Source: Acidimicrobiia bacterium
GTDB lineage: Bacteria > Acidobacteriota > Vicinamibacteria > Vicinamibacterales > CAVVIG01
DNA: 43,890 nt
Reading direction: 5' to 3'
NCBI GenBank assembly: GCA_016871175.1
Contig: VFZL01000034.1
Location: forward strand, 1-43,890
The position numbers were made by a program, and so were the translations under genes. Under the pieces are notes generated by a model. That model was not told where the DNA came from. It searched no databases and saw only the letters and a program-made list of their open reading frames with translations. Shown piece by piece: positions 1 to 8,672 of this stretch (the first letter of the stretch is position 1; every line of letters begins with the position of its first letter).

Positions 1-127
1 TGAGCCTCGGCGACCTGACGCCCGCCGAGTTCAAAGCCCAGCTGCAGATCAAGAGCGGCTGTTTAACGGAGGCCCGTACCGGCGCTGTTCTCCAATAGCG
101 ACTGGTCCGAAGAAACCGGGCAGGTCA
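1..127 (+). mobile_element. Right end of an IS3-family insertion sequence (partial)
   Basis: The window opens inside what looks like the tail of an IS3-family transposase (3-98), followed by a candidate right terminal repeat ending in ...GGGCAGGTCA at 127. Read on the other strand this begins TGACCTGCCC, resembling IS3-family ends, which start with TG. Directly after it lies the C-terminal part of an unrelated gene, so the element probably sits inside that gene. The left end and any target duplication lie outside the window, so the exact boundary is inferred. Confidence 0.5.
3..98 (+). CDS. IS3-type transposase OrfB, C-terminal end (partial)
   Basis: The open frame enters from the left edge and reads SLGDLTPAEFKAQLQIKSG before stopping at 96-98. 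The pattern S-L-G-x-L-T-P-x-E-F is the usual last conserved stretch of the DDE integrase-core transposase of IS3-family elements, just after the catalytic Glu region. Only about 31 residues are visible, so the catalytic residues and subgroup cannot be judged. The short length leaves some doubt, but the following candidate terminal repeat supports the call. Confidence 0.55.
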   Translation, partial: SLGDLTPAEFKAQLQIKSGCLTEARTGAVLQ

Positions 128-133
128 ATGTAG

Positions 134-406
134 CGCAAGGGCGGGCGCTTGTTGCTCGGCTCCAACGAACCGATCGCGATCGATCGGGCCGCCATCGAGA
201 CGCGCGTCTCGCCCGAGGTACTGGACGGGCTGGCGCAGCAGCGGATCGCCGGACTGGACGAGTTCATGACGGGCTTCACGCTGGCCGACGATGCCCTGCG
301 TGCCGATTTGGGAGCCGGCCCCGTCATTACCGATGACCGTCCCTACAACGAGTACTTCAACCTGCTTGCGATCGGTGGCCTCTGGCGATGGCTGCCTGAC
401 GAGTGA
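134..406 (+). pseudogene. C-terminal remnant of a fused MFS/spermidine-synthase-like protein
   Basis: This frame reads GRLLLGSNEPIAIDRAAIE and ends with ITDDRPYNEYFNLL near the C-terminus, the typical tail of the bacterial polyamine-synthase-like methyltransferases that are often fused to membrane segments. The S-adenosyl-binding core and the membrane part are absent: an in-frame stop at 131-133 and the IS3-like end lie directly upstream. The ATG- or TTG-like codons around 149-155 have no ribosome binding site, so this is most likely the downstream part of an interrupted gene. An independent small protein is unlikely because the fragment begins in the middle of a domain. Confidence 0.6.
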
Positions 407-448
407 AACTCGCTGACGCGTCAGGCAGGCTCACCCCCCCTACAAACC

Positions 449-3400
449 CTAATTGAAGTTATACCGAAAGCTCAACATGATCGTGTAGACGTCGTTCGAG
501 AACGCGGTCTTCTGGAACGTCGTCGTCGGCAACAGGTTGTTGACCGCGGTCAACCGGTACGACACCGCTCCATTCGAGTCGGCACCGAGACTTGTCAGGA
601 TCGGAATGAGGTTCGACCCGCCGGACGCCGACGGGATCACGGGACGCTGGCCCACGCCCCAGTTCGAGTTCAGCAGATTCCCGAAGTTCGTGATGTCGAG
701 GCGGATCTGGCCCGCGTGTCGACGACCGGAGATGCTGCGGAAGATGTCCTGGCTGATGCTGATGTCCATCCGCCGCACGATGGGCAGGATCATACCGTTG
801 CGCGCCGCGTACTCACCGCGGTGTTTTCGCAGGTACGGATCCTGGTTGATGTACGCCTCGAACGCCGCCGCCTGCTCGGCGGCGGTGTAGGTCCGTCCAG
901 CGGCGGTGAACTGCACGAAGTTCATCTCAGAAGTATTTCGTGGAATGTAGATCAAGTCGTTGTTCGCCGCGCCATCACCGTTGAGGTCCCCCGCGTAGAC
1001 ATAGCTGGCATTGGTGGAGAAGTTCACCGTGTTGGTGCGAGCCTCCCAGTAGGTCGAGATTGTGGTCGCACCGAGATTGAAATACTGCTTCGAGTACGTC
1101 GCGTTGACGTAGACGCGATGACCTGGTGAGTTCTGAGAGTAGCCGAGCCCTGGCACGTTCGGATTCGCGGAGTGCGCGATGGTCGTCCAGGTTCCGATGG
1201 CCGTGCTGCCGGCGTCGACGTTGTTGCGCGAACGGCCGTAGCTGTAGGCACCTCGCGCTGTGAAGCCCTTTGACAGCGATTTCATCAAGCTGCCGGATGC
1301 GATCCAGGAGCGACCAACGTCCTGGTTCTTGAGCACGTAAGCGGCCGTCACCCGATTGCCCGGCGCGTTGTTGATCCGGTTCACACACGGGGTCGCTGAC
1401 GGGGTGGCGCAGGACGGCCCTGTCCAACGGGGCCTGGTGTCAACGCCCGCAAACGTCGACTGGGGTTCCGGCAGGTTCGCGTTGATGTAGTAGATGCCGT
1501 TGACATCCCGGTTGTAGAGGTATTCGGCCGTCGCGATCAAGCCCCACCAAGGCAGCGCCCGGTCCACGGCGACATTGCTCCGCCAGGTCTGGGGGAACTT
1601 GAAATCGGGATCGGTCACGTTCAGCTCGTAGCTCGCCGCCGGCGTCCCGCTCACGGCTGGCCAGTACGCCTTTGGGTCTGGGTTGAAGGGTCGGCTCGTG
1701 ACGTTGTTGTCTTCGATCTGCCCGGTCAAGACACCGGTATTCCCGATCTGGTTCGAGATCCAGACGTACGCCGGCTTGCCGGTGAACACGCCGGTGCCGC
1801 CGCGGACTTGCGTCCGCTGGTCGCTGTTGACATCCCAGTTGAAGCCCAGGCGCGGCGACCACAGAGGTGTTGCATCTGGAAGCTTGCCGCTGTTGTACTG
1901 CACGGGCGATCCGTCTTCGTCACGGAACGTCAGTACGTTTGCGTTCGGATTGTTGTAGGCCGTGTTCTTGAAGATCGGCGCGTCGACCCGAATGCCTGCT
2001 GTGAGCGTGAGATTCGAGCGCACGGTCCACTGGTCCTGCGCGTAGCCACCCGCGTACCACGCGTCGAGCGGTTGGAGCGGCTTGTCCAGGCCGGGGATGT
2101 TCGGATACTGCACCTGGAATCGGCGCAGCGTGATCGGTGAGGTGGTCCGGTTCCGGTTCGCCAGGAAGCCGTTCAGGTCCGTGTAGAAGTCGGCCAGGGA
2201 ATTGTAGACGTAGACGCTGTTGCTTCGCGCGAAGAACACGTTGTCCGAATGATATTTCTCGGCGCTGACGCCGAAGGTGAGCGAGTGTTTGTTCCCGAAC
2301 CGCGTGAAGCTGTCCTGAAGCTGGAATGTCCGATAGCGAAGCTCGTTGTTCGGCGTGAACGGATCAGTCCCCACCGACGTATACGCCACGCCGTTGCCAT
2401 CGAGGATGTCGATGAACGGGAAGAGCTGCGGAACACCGCGGCTCTCGTCGTTCGTCGTGTATCCGATCATCAGGCTGTTGGACGCCTTGTCACCCAAGAA
2501 GCTGTTCCACTCGCCGATGCCCGACTTGAAGTTCTCGAGGATCTGGTAGTTCGAGCCCTGAAAGTTGAGGAAGTTCGTGCTGTTGGTGCCGCGACCTAGC
2601 CCAGCGGCGGACGAGCCCGACAGGTTCACGTCGGTCCGCGAGCTCAACTGGCTGTATCGGAAGCTGATCTTGTTACGGTTCCCGAGGTTGTAGTCGGTCT
2701 TGACGAGGAACGGCTTGGCCGGCGTCCTGTCGTCGAGATCGTCGAAGCCGCCTGTGTCGTAGTTGAAGTTGTTCCTCAGGAAGGTGCTGATCGCCTGGAG
2801 ATCTGAGGCCAGCACCCGGGTGACACCGCCGACGGGAGCCTCACCGCCGCGATTCGCGCGGAAGTTCGTGATTGGCCGAACATCCTCCTGACGCTCGAAG
2901 CTTCCGAACGCGAAGAGCTTGTTTCTGATGATCGGCCCGCCGAGCCATGTGCCGGTGTTCGTCGTCTTGAACGTGCCGGGATTGAACGGGAGCCCGGCGG
3001 CGTCCGTTCCGACGAACGATTCGTTGCGATACCGCGTGTAGATGGAGCCGACCAGACGATTCGTGCCGCTTCGCGTCACCATGTTCACGCCGGCACCGAC
3101 GAAGTTGCCTTGACGCACGTCGTAGGGGGCCACGCTGACCTGGATCTGCTCGATGGCCTCGAGCGAAACCGGCGCGACGCCCGTGCGATCGCCCGGCTGC
3201 CCGCCGAGGCCAAACGCGTTGTTGAAGTACGACCCGTCGATGGTGATGTTGTTCATCCGGTTGTCCTGACCGGCGAACGTGCCGCCCGCTCCGGCCTGCG
3301 GCGACAACCGCGTGATGTCGTTGATGCGCCCGCTGATCGTGGGAAGCGTCGCGAGCTCGTCGCGCGTCACCGCAGTCACCGCACCGGTGCGCGTGGAGCT

Positions 3401-3805
3401 GAAGACGGGGCTCGTCTCCGCGACAACTTGCACTGTCTCCGCCACGCCCGCGAGCCTCAGGCTGAACTCGAGGTCCTGCGCGGTCCCCAGGCTCAGCATC
3501 ACGTTGGTCTTCTCTTCGGTCGCGAAACCGGAGAGCGCCGCCGTCACCTTGTAGGGGCCACCCACCCGCATACCGGGGATGAGGAATCGCCCGTCTCCTT
3601 GTGTCGTCCCCTCGTAAGTGGTGCCAGAGGGTTCGTGTGTGGCGACGATGCTGGCGCCTGGGATGACGCCGCCCTGGGCATCCTGGACGACGCCAGTGAT
3701 AGAGGCCGTGGTGACACCCTGTGCTTTCGCCTCGACGGCGGACACGATAACAAGGAGAGCGGCAGCGATCGCGCTCAGCGCCCGCAATCGACGAGATTCG
3801 TTCAT
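449..3805 (-). CDS. TonB-dependent receptor, Oar-like, with N-terminal carboxypeptidase-regulatory domain
   Basis: Outer-membrane beta-barrel protein of about 1118 residues. A signal peptide (MNESRRLRALSAIAAALLVI, cleavage after AKA or so) is followed by a carboxypeptidase-regulatory-like beta-sandwich (about residues 35-115, ASITGVVQDAQGGVIPGASI), a plug domain (about 130-245, with the NNITIDGSYFNNAFG segment) and a long barrel ending in RYNFN. The ATG at 3805 is preferred over the upstream one at 3820 because AGGAG lies 6 bases before it. This Oar/SusC-like type is expanded in Acidobacteria and usually imports oligosaccharides or peptides with TonB-ExbBD energy. No substrate-binding partner or hydrolase is adjacent, so the substrate cannot be inferred. 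The start codon, signal peptide and stop are all intact. Confidence 0.9.
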   Translation of the reverse strand: MNESRRLRALSAIAAALLVIVSAVEAKAQGVTTASITGVVQDAQGGVIPGASIVATHEPSGTTYEGTTQGDGRFLIPGMRVGGPYKVTAALSGFATEEKTNVMLSLGTAQDLEFSLRLAGVAETVQVVAETSPVFSSTRTGAVTAVTRDELATLPTISGRINDITRLSPQAGAGGTFAGQDNRMNNITIDGSYFNNAFGLGGQPGDRTGVAPVSLEAIEQIQVSVAPYDVRQGNFVGAGVNMVTRSGTNRLVGSIYTRYRNESFVGTDAAGLPFNPGTFKTTNTGTWLGGPIIRNKLFAFGSFERQEDVRPITNFRANRGGEAPVGGVTRVLASDLQAISTFLRNNFNYDTGGFDDLDDRTPAKPFLVKTDYNLGNRNKISFRYSQLSSRTDVNLSGSSAAGLGRGTNSTNFLNFQGSNYQILENFKSGIGEWNSFLGDKASNSLMIGYTTNDESRGVPQLFPFIDILDGNGVAYTSVGTDPFTPNNELRYRTFQLQDSFTRFGNKHSLTFGVSAEKYHSDNVFFARSNSVYVYNSLADFYTDLNGFLANRNRTTSPITLRRFQVQYPNIPGLDKPLQPLDAWYAGGYAQDQWTVRSNLTLTAGIRVDAPIFKNTAYNNPNANVLTFRDEDGSPVQYNSGKLPDATPLWSPRLGFNWDVNSDQRTQVRGGTGVFTGKPAYVWISNQIGNTGVLTGQIEDNNVTSRPFNPDPKAYWPAVSGTPAASYELNVTDPDFKFPQTWRSNVAVDRALPWWGLIATAEYLYNRDVNGIYYINANLPEPQSTFAGVDTRPRWTGPSCATPSATPCVNRINNAPGNRVTAAYVLKNQDVGRSWIASGSLMKSLSKGFTARGAYSYGRSRNNVDAGSTAIGTWTTIAHSANPNVPGLGYSQNSPGHRVYVNATYSKQYFNLGATTISTYWEARTNTVNFSTNASYVYAGDLNGDGAANNDLIYIPRNTSEMNFVQFTAAGRTYTAAEQAAAFEAYINQDPYLRKHRGEYAARNGMILPIVRRMDISISQDIFRSISGRRHAGQIRLDITNFGNLLNSNWGVGQRPVIPSASGGSNLIPILTSLGADSNGAVSYRLTAVNNLLPTTTFQKTAFSNDVYTIMLSFRYNFN

Positions 3806-3910
3806 GGGAGGCTCCTGCATTGAGGGCCGGCTGCCGCCGACCCACGAGCGGTACGCGTGAAGAACACCGTCATTCTAGCAACGTAGCAGACTCGTGTAAC
3901 GCGCCGTCCA

Positions 3911-3948
3911 CGAAACAAAAAGGGCTGCCAGATGCAGCTGGCAGCCCT
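3911..3948 (-). terminator. Rho-independent terminator of the TPR lipoprotein gene
   Basis: A perfect 11-bp stem (AGGGCTGCCAG at 3921-3931 pairing with CTGGCAGCCCT at 3938-3948) encloses a 6-base loop. On the minus strand it is followed by TTTTTGTTT. It lies about 70 bases after the stop of the minus-strand gene at 4018 and before the receptor start, so it separates the two transcripts. Confidence 0.85.
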
Positions 3949-4017
3949 GATCCAAGCGATCGGAGTGTGTCTCGTGGCCGGTGTGCAGCGCGGCGTCGAC
4001 CAAGAGGAGAGCGAGGA

Positions 4018-4977
4018 TTAGGCCGCTCCGCCGCCCTGCCGCTTCTTCTTGATCTCCTCGGCCTGGTCGCGGAGCTCGGTCGCTTCCTTGAGCAGGCGCT
4101 GCTGCACGCCCGCGTCTTTCTCGAGAGTCGCCTGCACGCGAAGGAGCAAGCCCTTGTAGACCAGCGCCTCCATGTAGTCACTCTTGATCTTGAGCGACAT
4201 GTTCACCGCTTCGAGGCCCCGCTCCACCTGGACGCGCTTGTCCGCCTCGGTCAGCAGCGCGTTGCGCATGGCATTGTCCCAGTAATAGGTCGAGATCGTG
4301 AAGAACGCTTCCGGGTTGTTCGGCTCGACCTTGGCGCGCTGGTTCAGTGCGTCGATCTGCTTGTCGAAATCCGTCTGCCGCTGATAGAAACCAGCCAATT
4401 GCATGTACACCGCCGGGTCGTTCGGCCGAACCTGCTGAGCGGCCTGGAGCATCCGCTCGGCTTCGTCGTAGACGCCGGCGTCCTCATAGATCTTCGCGAG
4501 CGCGAAGTAGTTTTCGGTCTCACCCGGCGCCAGCCGGATCATCTGCTGGACGACTGGCTCGGCCTTCGCGGGATCGTTGAGCTTTTCGACACCGTACGCG
4601 GCCACGAGGTACTCGAGCGCGAGCTTGCCGACCTTCTTCTCATCAGGGTTCGGCGACTGGCCCAGCGCGTCGGCGGCCTTCTGGTAGTACTCCACCGCCT
4701 TGGTCAGCAGCGCGTCGTTGGCCTCCTCACCCCTACGGCCTGGCCGGTACTGCTGGTCGTAGCTGTTCCCCAGGAAGAAGTAGGCCGTCGCCAAATCGGG
4801 CTTGGCGTGGAGCGCCTCTTCGTAGAGCTCAGCGGCTTTCTTGAAGTCCTGTTGCTGATACGCTTGGTTGGCCGCCTTGAACGCTTTCGCTGCCTGTAGC
4901 GTTGCGATCTGGGAACACCCAGTCGCCAACAGCGCCAGCATCACGACCGTCAGCGACGCACCTGACAAAGCACGCAT
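4018..4977 (-). CDS. TPR-repeat lipoprotein
   Basis: Predicted lipoprotein of about 319 residues. It begins MRALSGASLTVVMLALLATG followed by C, a clear lipobox (L-L-A-T-G-C), then a series of tetratricopeptide repeats (for example ANQAYQQQDFKKAAELYEEA and AKIYEDAGVYDEAERMLQAA). The tail is a charged helix (LRDQAEEIKKKRQGGGAA). TPR lipoproteins act as scaffolds for envelope protein complexes; no partner is evident here. The start at 4977 follows AAGGGGG; an ATG at 5007 with AGAAGG upstream would add ten residues and is also possible. The gene has its own promoter at 5103-5132 and terminator at 3911-3948, so it is monocistronic. Confidence 0.85.
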   Translation of the reverse strand: MRALSGASLTVVMLALLATGCSQIATLQAAKAFKAANQAYQQQDFKKAAELYEEALHAKPDLATAYFFLGNSYDQQYRPGRRGEEANDALLTKAVEYYQKAADALGQSPNPDEKKVGKLALEYLVAAYGVEKLNDPAKAEPVVQQMIRLAPGETENYFALAKIYEDAGVYDEAERMLQAAQQVRPNDPAVYMQLAGFYQRQTDFDKQIDALNQRAKVEPNNPEAFFTISTYYWDNAMRNALLTEADKRVQVERGLEAVNMSLKIKSDYMEALVYKGLLLRVQATLEKDAGVQQRLLKEATELRDQAEEIKKKRQGGGAA

Positions 4978-5102
4978 CGAGCCCCCTTTGTTGCCGTGAG
5001 TATGCATGAGCCTTCTTCGCTCCTGGTTCATCCAGGCTGACCCGGGATTCCCCAGGGGATATCTGCGAGGAGGGCGGAACCTACCGCGGCCAAACCCGGG
5101 TC

Positions 5103-5132
5103 AGTATAGTGAAGTCAAAAAACGTACGTCAA
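5103..5132 (-). promoter_or_regulatory. Sigma-70-type promoter of the TPR lipoprotein gene
   Basis: On the minus strand TTGACG (5132-5127) and TATACT (5108-5103) are separated by 18 bases, close to the housekeeping consensus. The predicted start of transcription near 5096 gives a leader of about 120 bases before the gene start at 4977. Confidence 0.75.
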
Positions 5133-5277
5133 GGCAGCGCTTGGCTTCCGACGCTCGAGCTCGGTCTGCCGTTTGGCTAACTTTTTCCCGACTTCCCCAC
5201 GTGGAAACGGAAGAGGTCTCCCGTATGATCTAGGGGTCACCCCGCCGCTCCGTCAAGGAGGTTAGACACCGAATTCC

Positions 5278-7434
5278 ATGATTCGCTTCGAGGACCTGCT
5301 CGAGAAAGTTCGGGCGTACAGCCCCGACGCCGACGTTGAGCTGCTGAGGCGCGCCTACGTGTTCTCGGCGTTCGAGCACCGGGGGCAGGTCCGGCACTCT
5401 GGTGAGCCCTATCTCATTCATCCGCTGGCGGTTGCTGATCTGCTGGCCGACATGAAGCTCGACGTTGTGGCCATCGCCGCTGGGCTGCTCCACGACGTCG
5501 TCGAAGACACGCTGACCACCATCGACCGGATCCGGGACCTCTTCGACCCCGAGGTGGCCCACGTGGTCGAAGGGGTCACGAAGATCAGCGCGATCCGATT
5601 CTCGTCGAGCGAGGCGCGGCAAGCCGAGAACTTCCGCAAGATGCTCCTGGCCATGGTCGACGACATCCGGGTCATCCTCGTCAAGCTCGCGGACCGGCTC
5701 CACAACATGCGGACCTTGAGCCATCTGCCCGAGGAGAAGCGGACGCCGGTGGCGAAGGAGACCCTCGACATCTACGCCCCCATTGCCAATCGCCTCGGCA
5801 TGAGCAAGGTCAAGAACGAGCTCGAGGAGCTGTCGTTCCGGCACCTGGAACCCCAGTCGTACGAGGCCTTGCGGATCAAGGTGGACGCGAAGCGTCGCGC
5901 CGCCGAAGGACTGATCGATCGGCTGACCGACATCATCGAGACGAAGCTGCGCGATGCCGCCGTTCCATTCGTCGAGGTGTCTGGTCGCATCAAGCGCCTG
6001 TGGAGCATCCATCAAAAGCTCCGCCGGCAGCGCATCGACTTGAATCAGGTGTACGACTTCGTCGCGCTCCGCATCATCACCAACAGCGTGCGCGACTGTT
6101 ACGCCGCGCTCGGCATCATTCATCAAACGTGGTCTCCGGTGCCAGGCCGCATCAAAGACTTCATCGCGATGCCGCGCCCGAACGGATATCAGTCGCTACA
6201 CACGTCGGTCATCGGCGAGAACGGCACACCCTTCGAGGTGCAGATCCGGACTGTGGAAATGCACGTGATGGCGGAGGAGGGCATCGCCGCGCACTGGAAA
6301 TATAAAGAGGGCCGCGTCAGCGACCACAAGGACGACCGCGCGCTGCAATGGCTTCGACAGCTGCTCGAGTACCAGCAAGAGGTCCGGGATCCGCGTGAGT
6401 TCATCCAACACCTGAAGGTGGAGTTGTACCCGGACGAGGTGTACGCCTTCACGCCGAAGGGCGAGGTCAAGGTGTTCCCGCGCGGCGCGACGCCCATCGA
6501 CTTCGCGTACGCGATTCACACGGGCGTGGGCCATCAGTGCGTCGGTGCCCGCGTGAATGGCAAGATGGTGCCGCTGCGCGCCCGTCTCAGAAACGGGGAC
6601 ATCGTCGAGATCGTCACGTCGGCTGGCCACAAGCCCAGTCGCGATTGGCTCAACTACGTCGCCACCTCGCATGCCCGTTACAAAATCAAGCACCTCATCC
6701 GACTCGAGGAACGTGCGCGCGCGATCGACCTCGGACGCAAGATGCTCGACAAGGAGCTCCGTCGCTTCGACCTGACTGTGAAGGGTGTGGTCGAGACCGA
6801 GCCCTTCACCAAGGTCTTGAACGAGAACGGCGGTAGCAAGCCGGATGACCTGTTCGCGCAGATCGGCTACGGCATGCTGTCTGTCAAGCAGCTCCTGTCC
6901 AAGATCGTCCCAGCCGATCGGCTGAACGAGAAGGCACCGGAGGCTGCTGTTCCCACGACATCGCGTCGGATCAGCGACGGCACAGACAACCAGATCAAAG
7001 TCCGAGGATCCGACGATGTGCTGGTCTTCCGCGCCCGATGCTGCAATCCGATTCGAGGCGAGAAGATCGTCGGGTACGTGACGCGCGGCAAGGGCGTGTC
7101 GGTCCACTCAGCGACGTGTTCGAACGTGATCAATCTGCTCTACGATCCGGAGCGGCGGATCGACGTCGAATGGGACAAGGGCGAAGCACCAGCCGCCAGC
7201 TACCCCGTCAAGCTGACGATGAAACTGGAGGACCGGAAAGGGATGCTCGCCGCCGTCAGCGCGCGAATCGCTGACATCAACACCAACATCAAGAACCTGG
7301 AGGCTCGCACTGACGACGACCAGTGTGCTCGTATCGATGTGACGATCGAGATTAGCGACCTCAAACACCTGGACACGGTGATGGCGTCGCTGCGAGGGAT
7401 CGAAGGAGTCCTCGATATCGAGAGAGGACGCTGA
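5278..7434 (+). CDS. rel: Bifunctional (p)ppGpp synthetase/hydrolase, Rel/SpoT family
   Basis: Full-length RSH protein of 718 residues that makes and degrades the alarmone (p)ppGpp. An N-terminal HD hydrolase domain carries the HD motif at residues 72-73 (LLHDVVEDT). The synthetase domain has RIKDFIAMPRPNGYQSLHTS: the R-I-K-D form is the one found in bifunctional enzymes, not in monofunctional RelA. A TGS domain (VYAFTPKGEVKVFPRG), a Cys-containing zinc-finger-like region (RARCCNPIRGEKIVGYVTRG) and a C-terminal ACT domain follow. The hydrolase site looks intact, so this is probably the main RSH enzyme of the cell. The only possible start is ATG 5278, because a stop lies in frame at 5263. The strong AAGGAGG at 5255-5261 is 16 bases upstream, unusually far. 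Confidence 0.96.
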   Translation: MIRFEDLLEKVRAYSPDADVELLRRAYVFSAFEHRGQVRHSGEPYLIHPLAVADLLADMKLDVVAIAAGLLHDVVEDTLTTIDRIRDLFDPEVAHVVEGVTKISAIRFSSSEARQAENFRKMLLAMVDDIRVILVKLADRLHNMRTLSHLPEEKRTPVAKETLDIYAPIANRLGMSKVKNELEELSFRHLEPQSYEALRIKVDAKRRAAEGLIDRLTDIIETKLRDAAVPFVEVSGRIKRLWSIHQKLRRQRIDLNQVYDFVALRIITNSVRDCYAALGIIHQTWSPVPGRIKDFIAMPRPNGYQSLHTSVIGENGTPFEVQIRTVEMHVMAEEGIAAHWKYKEGRVSDHKDDRALQWLRQLLEYQQEVRDPREFIQHLKVELYPDEVYAFTPKGEVKVFPRGATPIDFAYAIHTGVGHQCVGARVNGKMVPLRARLRNGDIVEIVTSAGHKPSRDWLNYVATSHARYKIKHLIRLEERARAIDLGRKMLDKELRRFDLTVKGVVETEPFTKVLNENGGSKPDDLFAQIGYGMLSVKQLLSKIVPADRLNEKAPEAAVPTTSRRISDGTDNQIKVRGSDDVLVFRARCCNPIRGEKIVGYVTRGKGVSVHSATCSNVINLLYDPERRIDVEWDKGEAPAASYPVKLTMKLEDRKGMLAAVSARIADINTNIKNLEARTDDDQCARIDVTIEISDLKHLDTVMASLRGIEGVLDIERGR

Positions 7435-7493
7435 CTCCGTACTGCCACGCCTTCCCCACGTGTTCCTTGGCGCGCCGGCCGATTCCCCAGTCT

Positions 7494-7877
7494 TCAATCT
7501 CCAATCATGGCCACGGCGTCGATTTCGACCCGAGCGTCCCTGGGCAGGCGAGCGGCTTGGATCGTCGAGCGCGCCGGGTAAGGCTCGGTAAAGAACTCCG
7601 CATAGGCCGCGTTCATGGCCGCGAAATCGTTCATGTCCGCGAGGAACACCGTAGTCCGCACAACGGCCTCGAAGCCGAGTCCCGACGCGGAGAGAAGCGC
7701 TCCGACATTCATCAGAACGCGCCGGGTCTGGGCCGCGATGTCCCCTTCGATGAGCTGGCCGGTCGCCGGGTCGAAGGGTACCTGACCTGAGACGAACACC
7801 CACTGGCCGACGCGGACGGCCGGCGAGTAGGGTCCGATCGCCTTTGGGGCGCCCGCGACGTTGAATGCGTGCTTCAC
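7494..7877 (-). CDS. ridA: RidA family enamine/imine deaminase
   Basis: Protein of 127 residues, the usual length of RidA (YjgF/YER057c/UK114). These trimeric enzymes hydrolyse reactive 2-aminoacrylate and related imines released by PLP enzymes. The family signatures GPYSPAVRVG near the N-terminus, TTVFLADMNDFAAMNAAY in the middle and ARLPRDARVEIDAVA at the C-terminus are present, with the substrate-binding Arg in PARSTIQ. The start is a GTG at 7877, six bases after the stop of the L28 gene, so translation is probably coupled to rpmB. The stop codon lies in a GATTGGAGATTGAAG sequence that resembles an intergenic repeat near 36509. Confidence 0.92.
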   Translation of the reverse strand: MKHAFNVAGAPKAIGPYSPAVRVGQWVFVSGQVPFDPATGQLIEGDIAAQTRRVLMNVGALLSASGLGFEAVVRTTVFLADMNDFAAMNAAYAEFFTEPYPARSTIQAARLPRDARVEIDAVAMIGD

Positions 7878-7885
7878 GTGAACAC

Positions 7886-8077
7886 TCAGGCGACCTTCAT
7901 CACCTTGCCCGAGCGCAGGCATCGCGTGCACACACGCAGTCGCCGCGTCCCGCCATTGACTGATGCGCGCACAGTCTGAAGGTTGGGGTCGAAGCGCCGC
8001 GGGCTGACGTTGTGCGCGTGGCTGATCTGGCGGCCGACGGATGGACTCTTTCCGCAAATCTCGCACTGCTTGGCCAT
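7886..8077 (-). CDS. rpmB: 50S ribosomal protein L28 (bL28)
   Basis: A 63-residue ribosomal protein that begins MAKQCEICGKSPSVGRQISH and ends RCLRSGKVMKVA. Two CxxC pairs (CEIC and CTRC) show the zinc-binding form of bL28. Many zinc-replete forms have a zinc-independent paralogue elsewhere; none is in this window. The gene is followed at once by ridA. Upstream are a hairpin (8097-8116) and a likely promoter (8156-8185), giving an rpmB-ridA operon. Confidence 0.96.
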   Translation of the reverse strand: MAKQCEICGKSPSVGRQISHAHNVSPRRFDPNLQTVRASVNGGTRRLRVCTRCLRSGKVMKVA

Positions 8078-8096
8078 GGTTCGTCTTCACTGTTGA

Positions 8097-8116
8097 GGTC
8101 TCCCGGTCGGGAGACC
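8097..8116 (-). promoter_or_regulatory. Leader hairpin upstream of rpmB
   Basis: GGTCTCCC (8097-8104) and GGGAGACC (8109-8116) form a perfect 8-bp stem with a 4-base loop, ending 20 bases before the L28 start. It lacks a T run, so it is more likely a leader structure (for example for translational feedback or mRNA stability) than a terminator. Function is inferred. Confidence 0.45.
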
Positions 8117-8155
8117 GAAGCAGGGGAGCCAGCCACTTGGCTGACCAAAACATGA

Positions 8156-8185
8156 AGTATAGCCAGCCCCTTCACTCCCCGGCAA
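8156..8185 (-). promoter_or_regulatory. rpmB: Probable promoter of rpmB-ridA
   Basis: On the minus strand TTGCCG (8185-8180) and TATACT (8161-8156) are 18 bases apart. The -10 hexamer and the spacing are the same as in the promoter at 5103-5132. Confidence 0.55.
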
Positions 8186-8574
8186 GATGCTGCGCCTTGG
8201 CGCCAGGGCGAGACGCTCGGGGGCGGCACAGCCCTGCCTGAAACGATCCCGAGGCTCAGCACACGAATGCCATGTTGGCCCGAGGAAGCGACGGTTTTGT
8301 GTCCGTCGGTCCACACTGTGCGTGGACAGCACCGTCACCCAATCCGGACAGCGTACCTCGGGGTCGACAGACGAACCGTTCGCCGAATCGAGACGTCTAA
8401 AGCAACGATGGCTACCAACGGTGGATGAACGACGCGAGCAGAATGACAGGTAAAGTATTGGAAATGCTGCAGATAATAGCCGAAAACGCTGTTAGGTTCG
8501 TCGTGACTCACCGTCGCGGGAATTTGCCGGTTGCCCCTACAGGGCGATCCAGTGGCTGCCGATACAAACAGCAC

Positions 8575-8603
8575 TTGCGGACCGGACTGGACGTCGTTAG
8601 TAT
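8575..8603 (+). promoter_or_regulatory. Possible promoter of the DksA-type gene
   Basis: TTGCGG (8575-8580) and TAGTAT (8598-8603) are 17 bases apart, each matching four of six consensus positions. The predicted transcript start near 8610 would leave a leader of about 60 bases before ATG 8673. Weak matches, so tentative. Confidence 0.35.
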
Positions 8604-8672
8604 TGGCAGTTCATTTGCATAATTGACGGCGATTTCATACCGGCCCACGAGGGTCACGGAAGGAGCGGCCTC

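Larger units (their letters stand above)
8078..8672. other. Intergenic region between rpmB and the DksA-like gene
   Basis: About 595 bases without a convincing gene. It holds the rpmB leader hairpin and promoter at its left end and the start region of the DksA-type gene at its right end. The stretch 8440-8640 is locally less GC-rich than its surroundings. I looked for tRNA-like cloverleaf ends and small conserved proteins and found none. Confidence 0.6.

Noticed and set aside
3820-4899. 359-residue plus-strand frame opposite the TPR lipoprotein
   Set aside because: It is the antisense of the TPR gene in a GC-rich genome, rich in Leu/Arg/Val with no domain, and it crosses a terminator and the TPR gene stop.
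8078-8672. Possible tRNA or small RNA gene in the rpmB-DksA gap
   Set aside because: No acceptor stem with T-loop and anticodon arrangement was found on either strand, and no strong terminator marks a small RNA.
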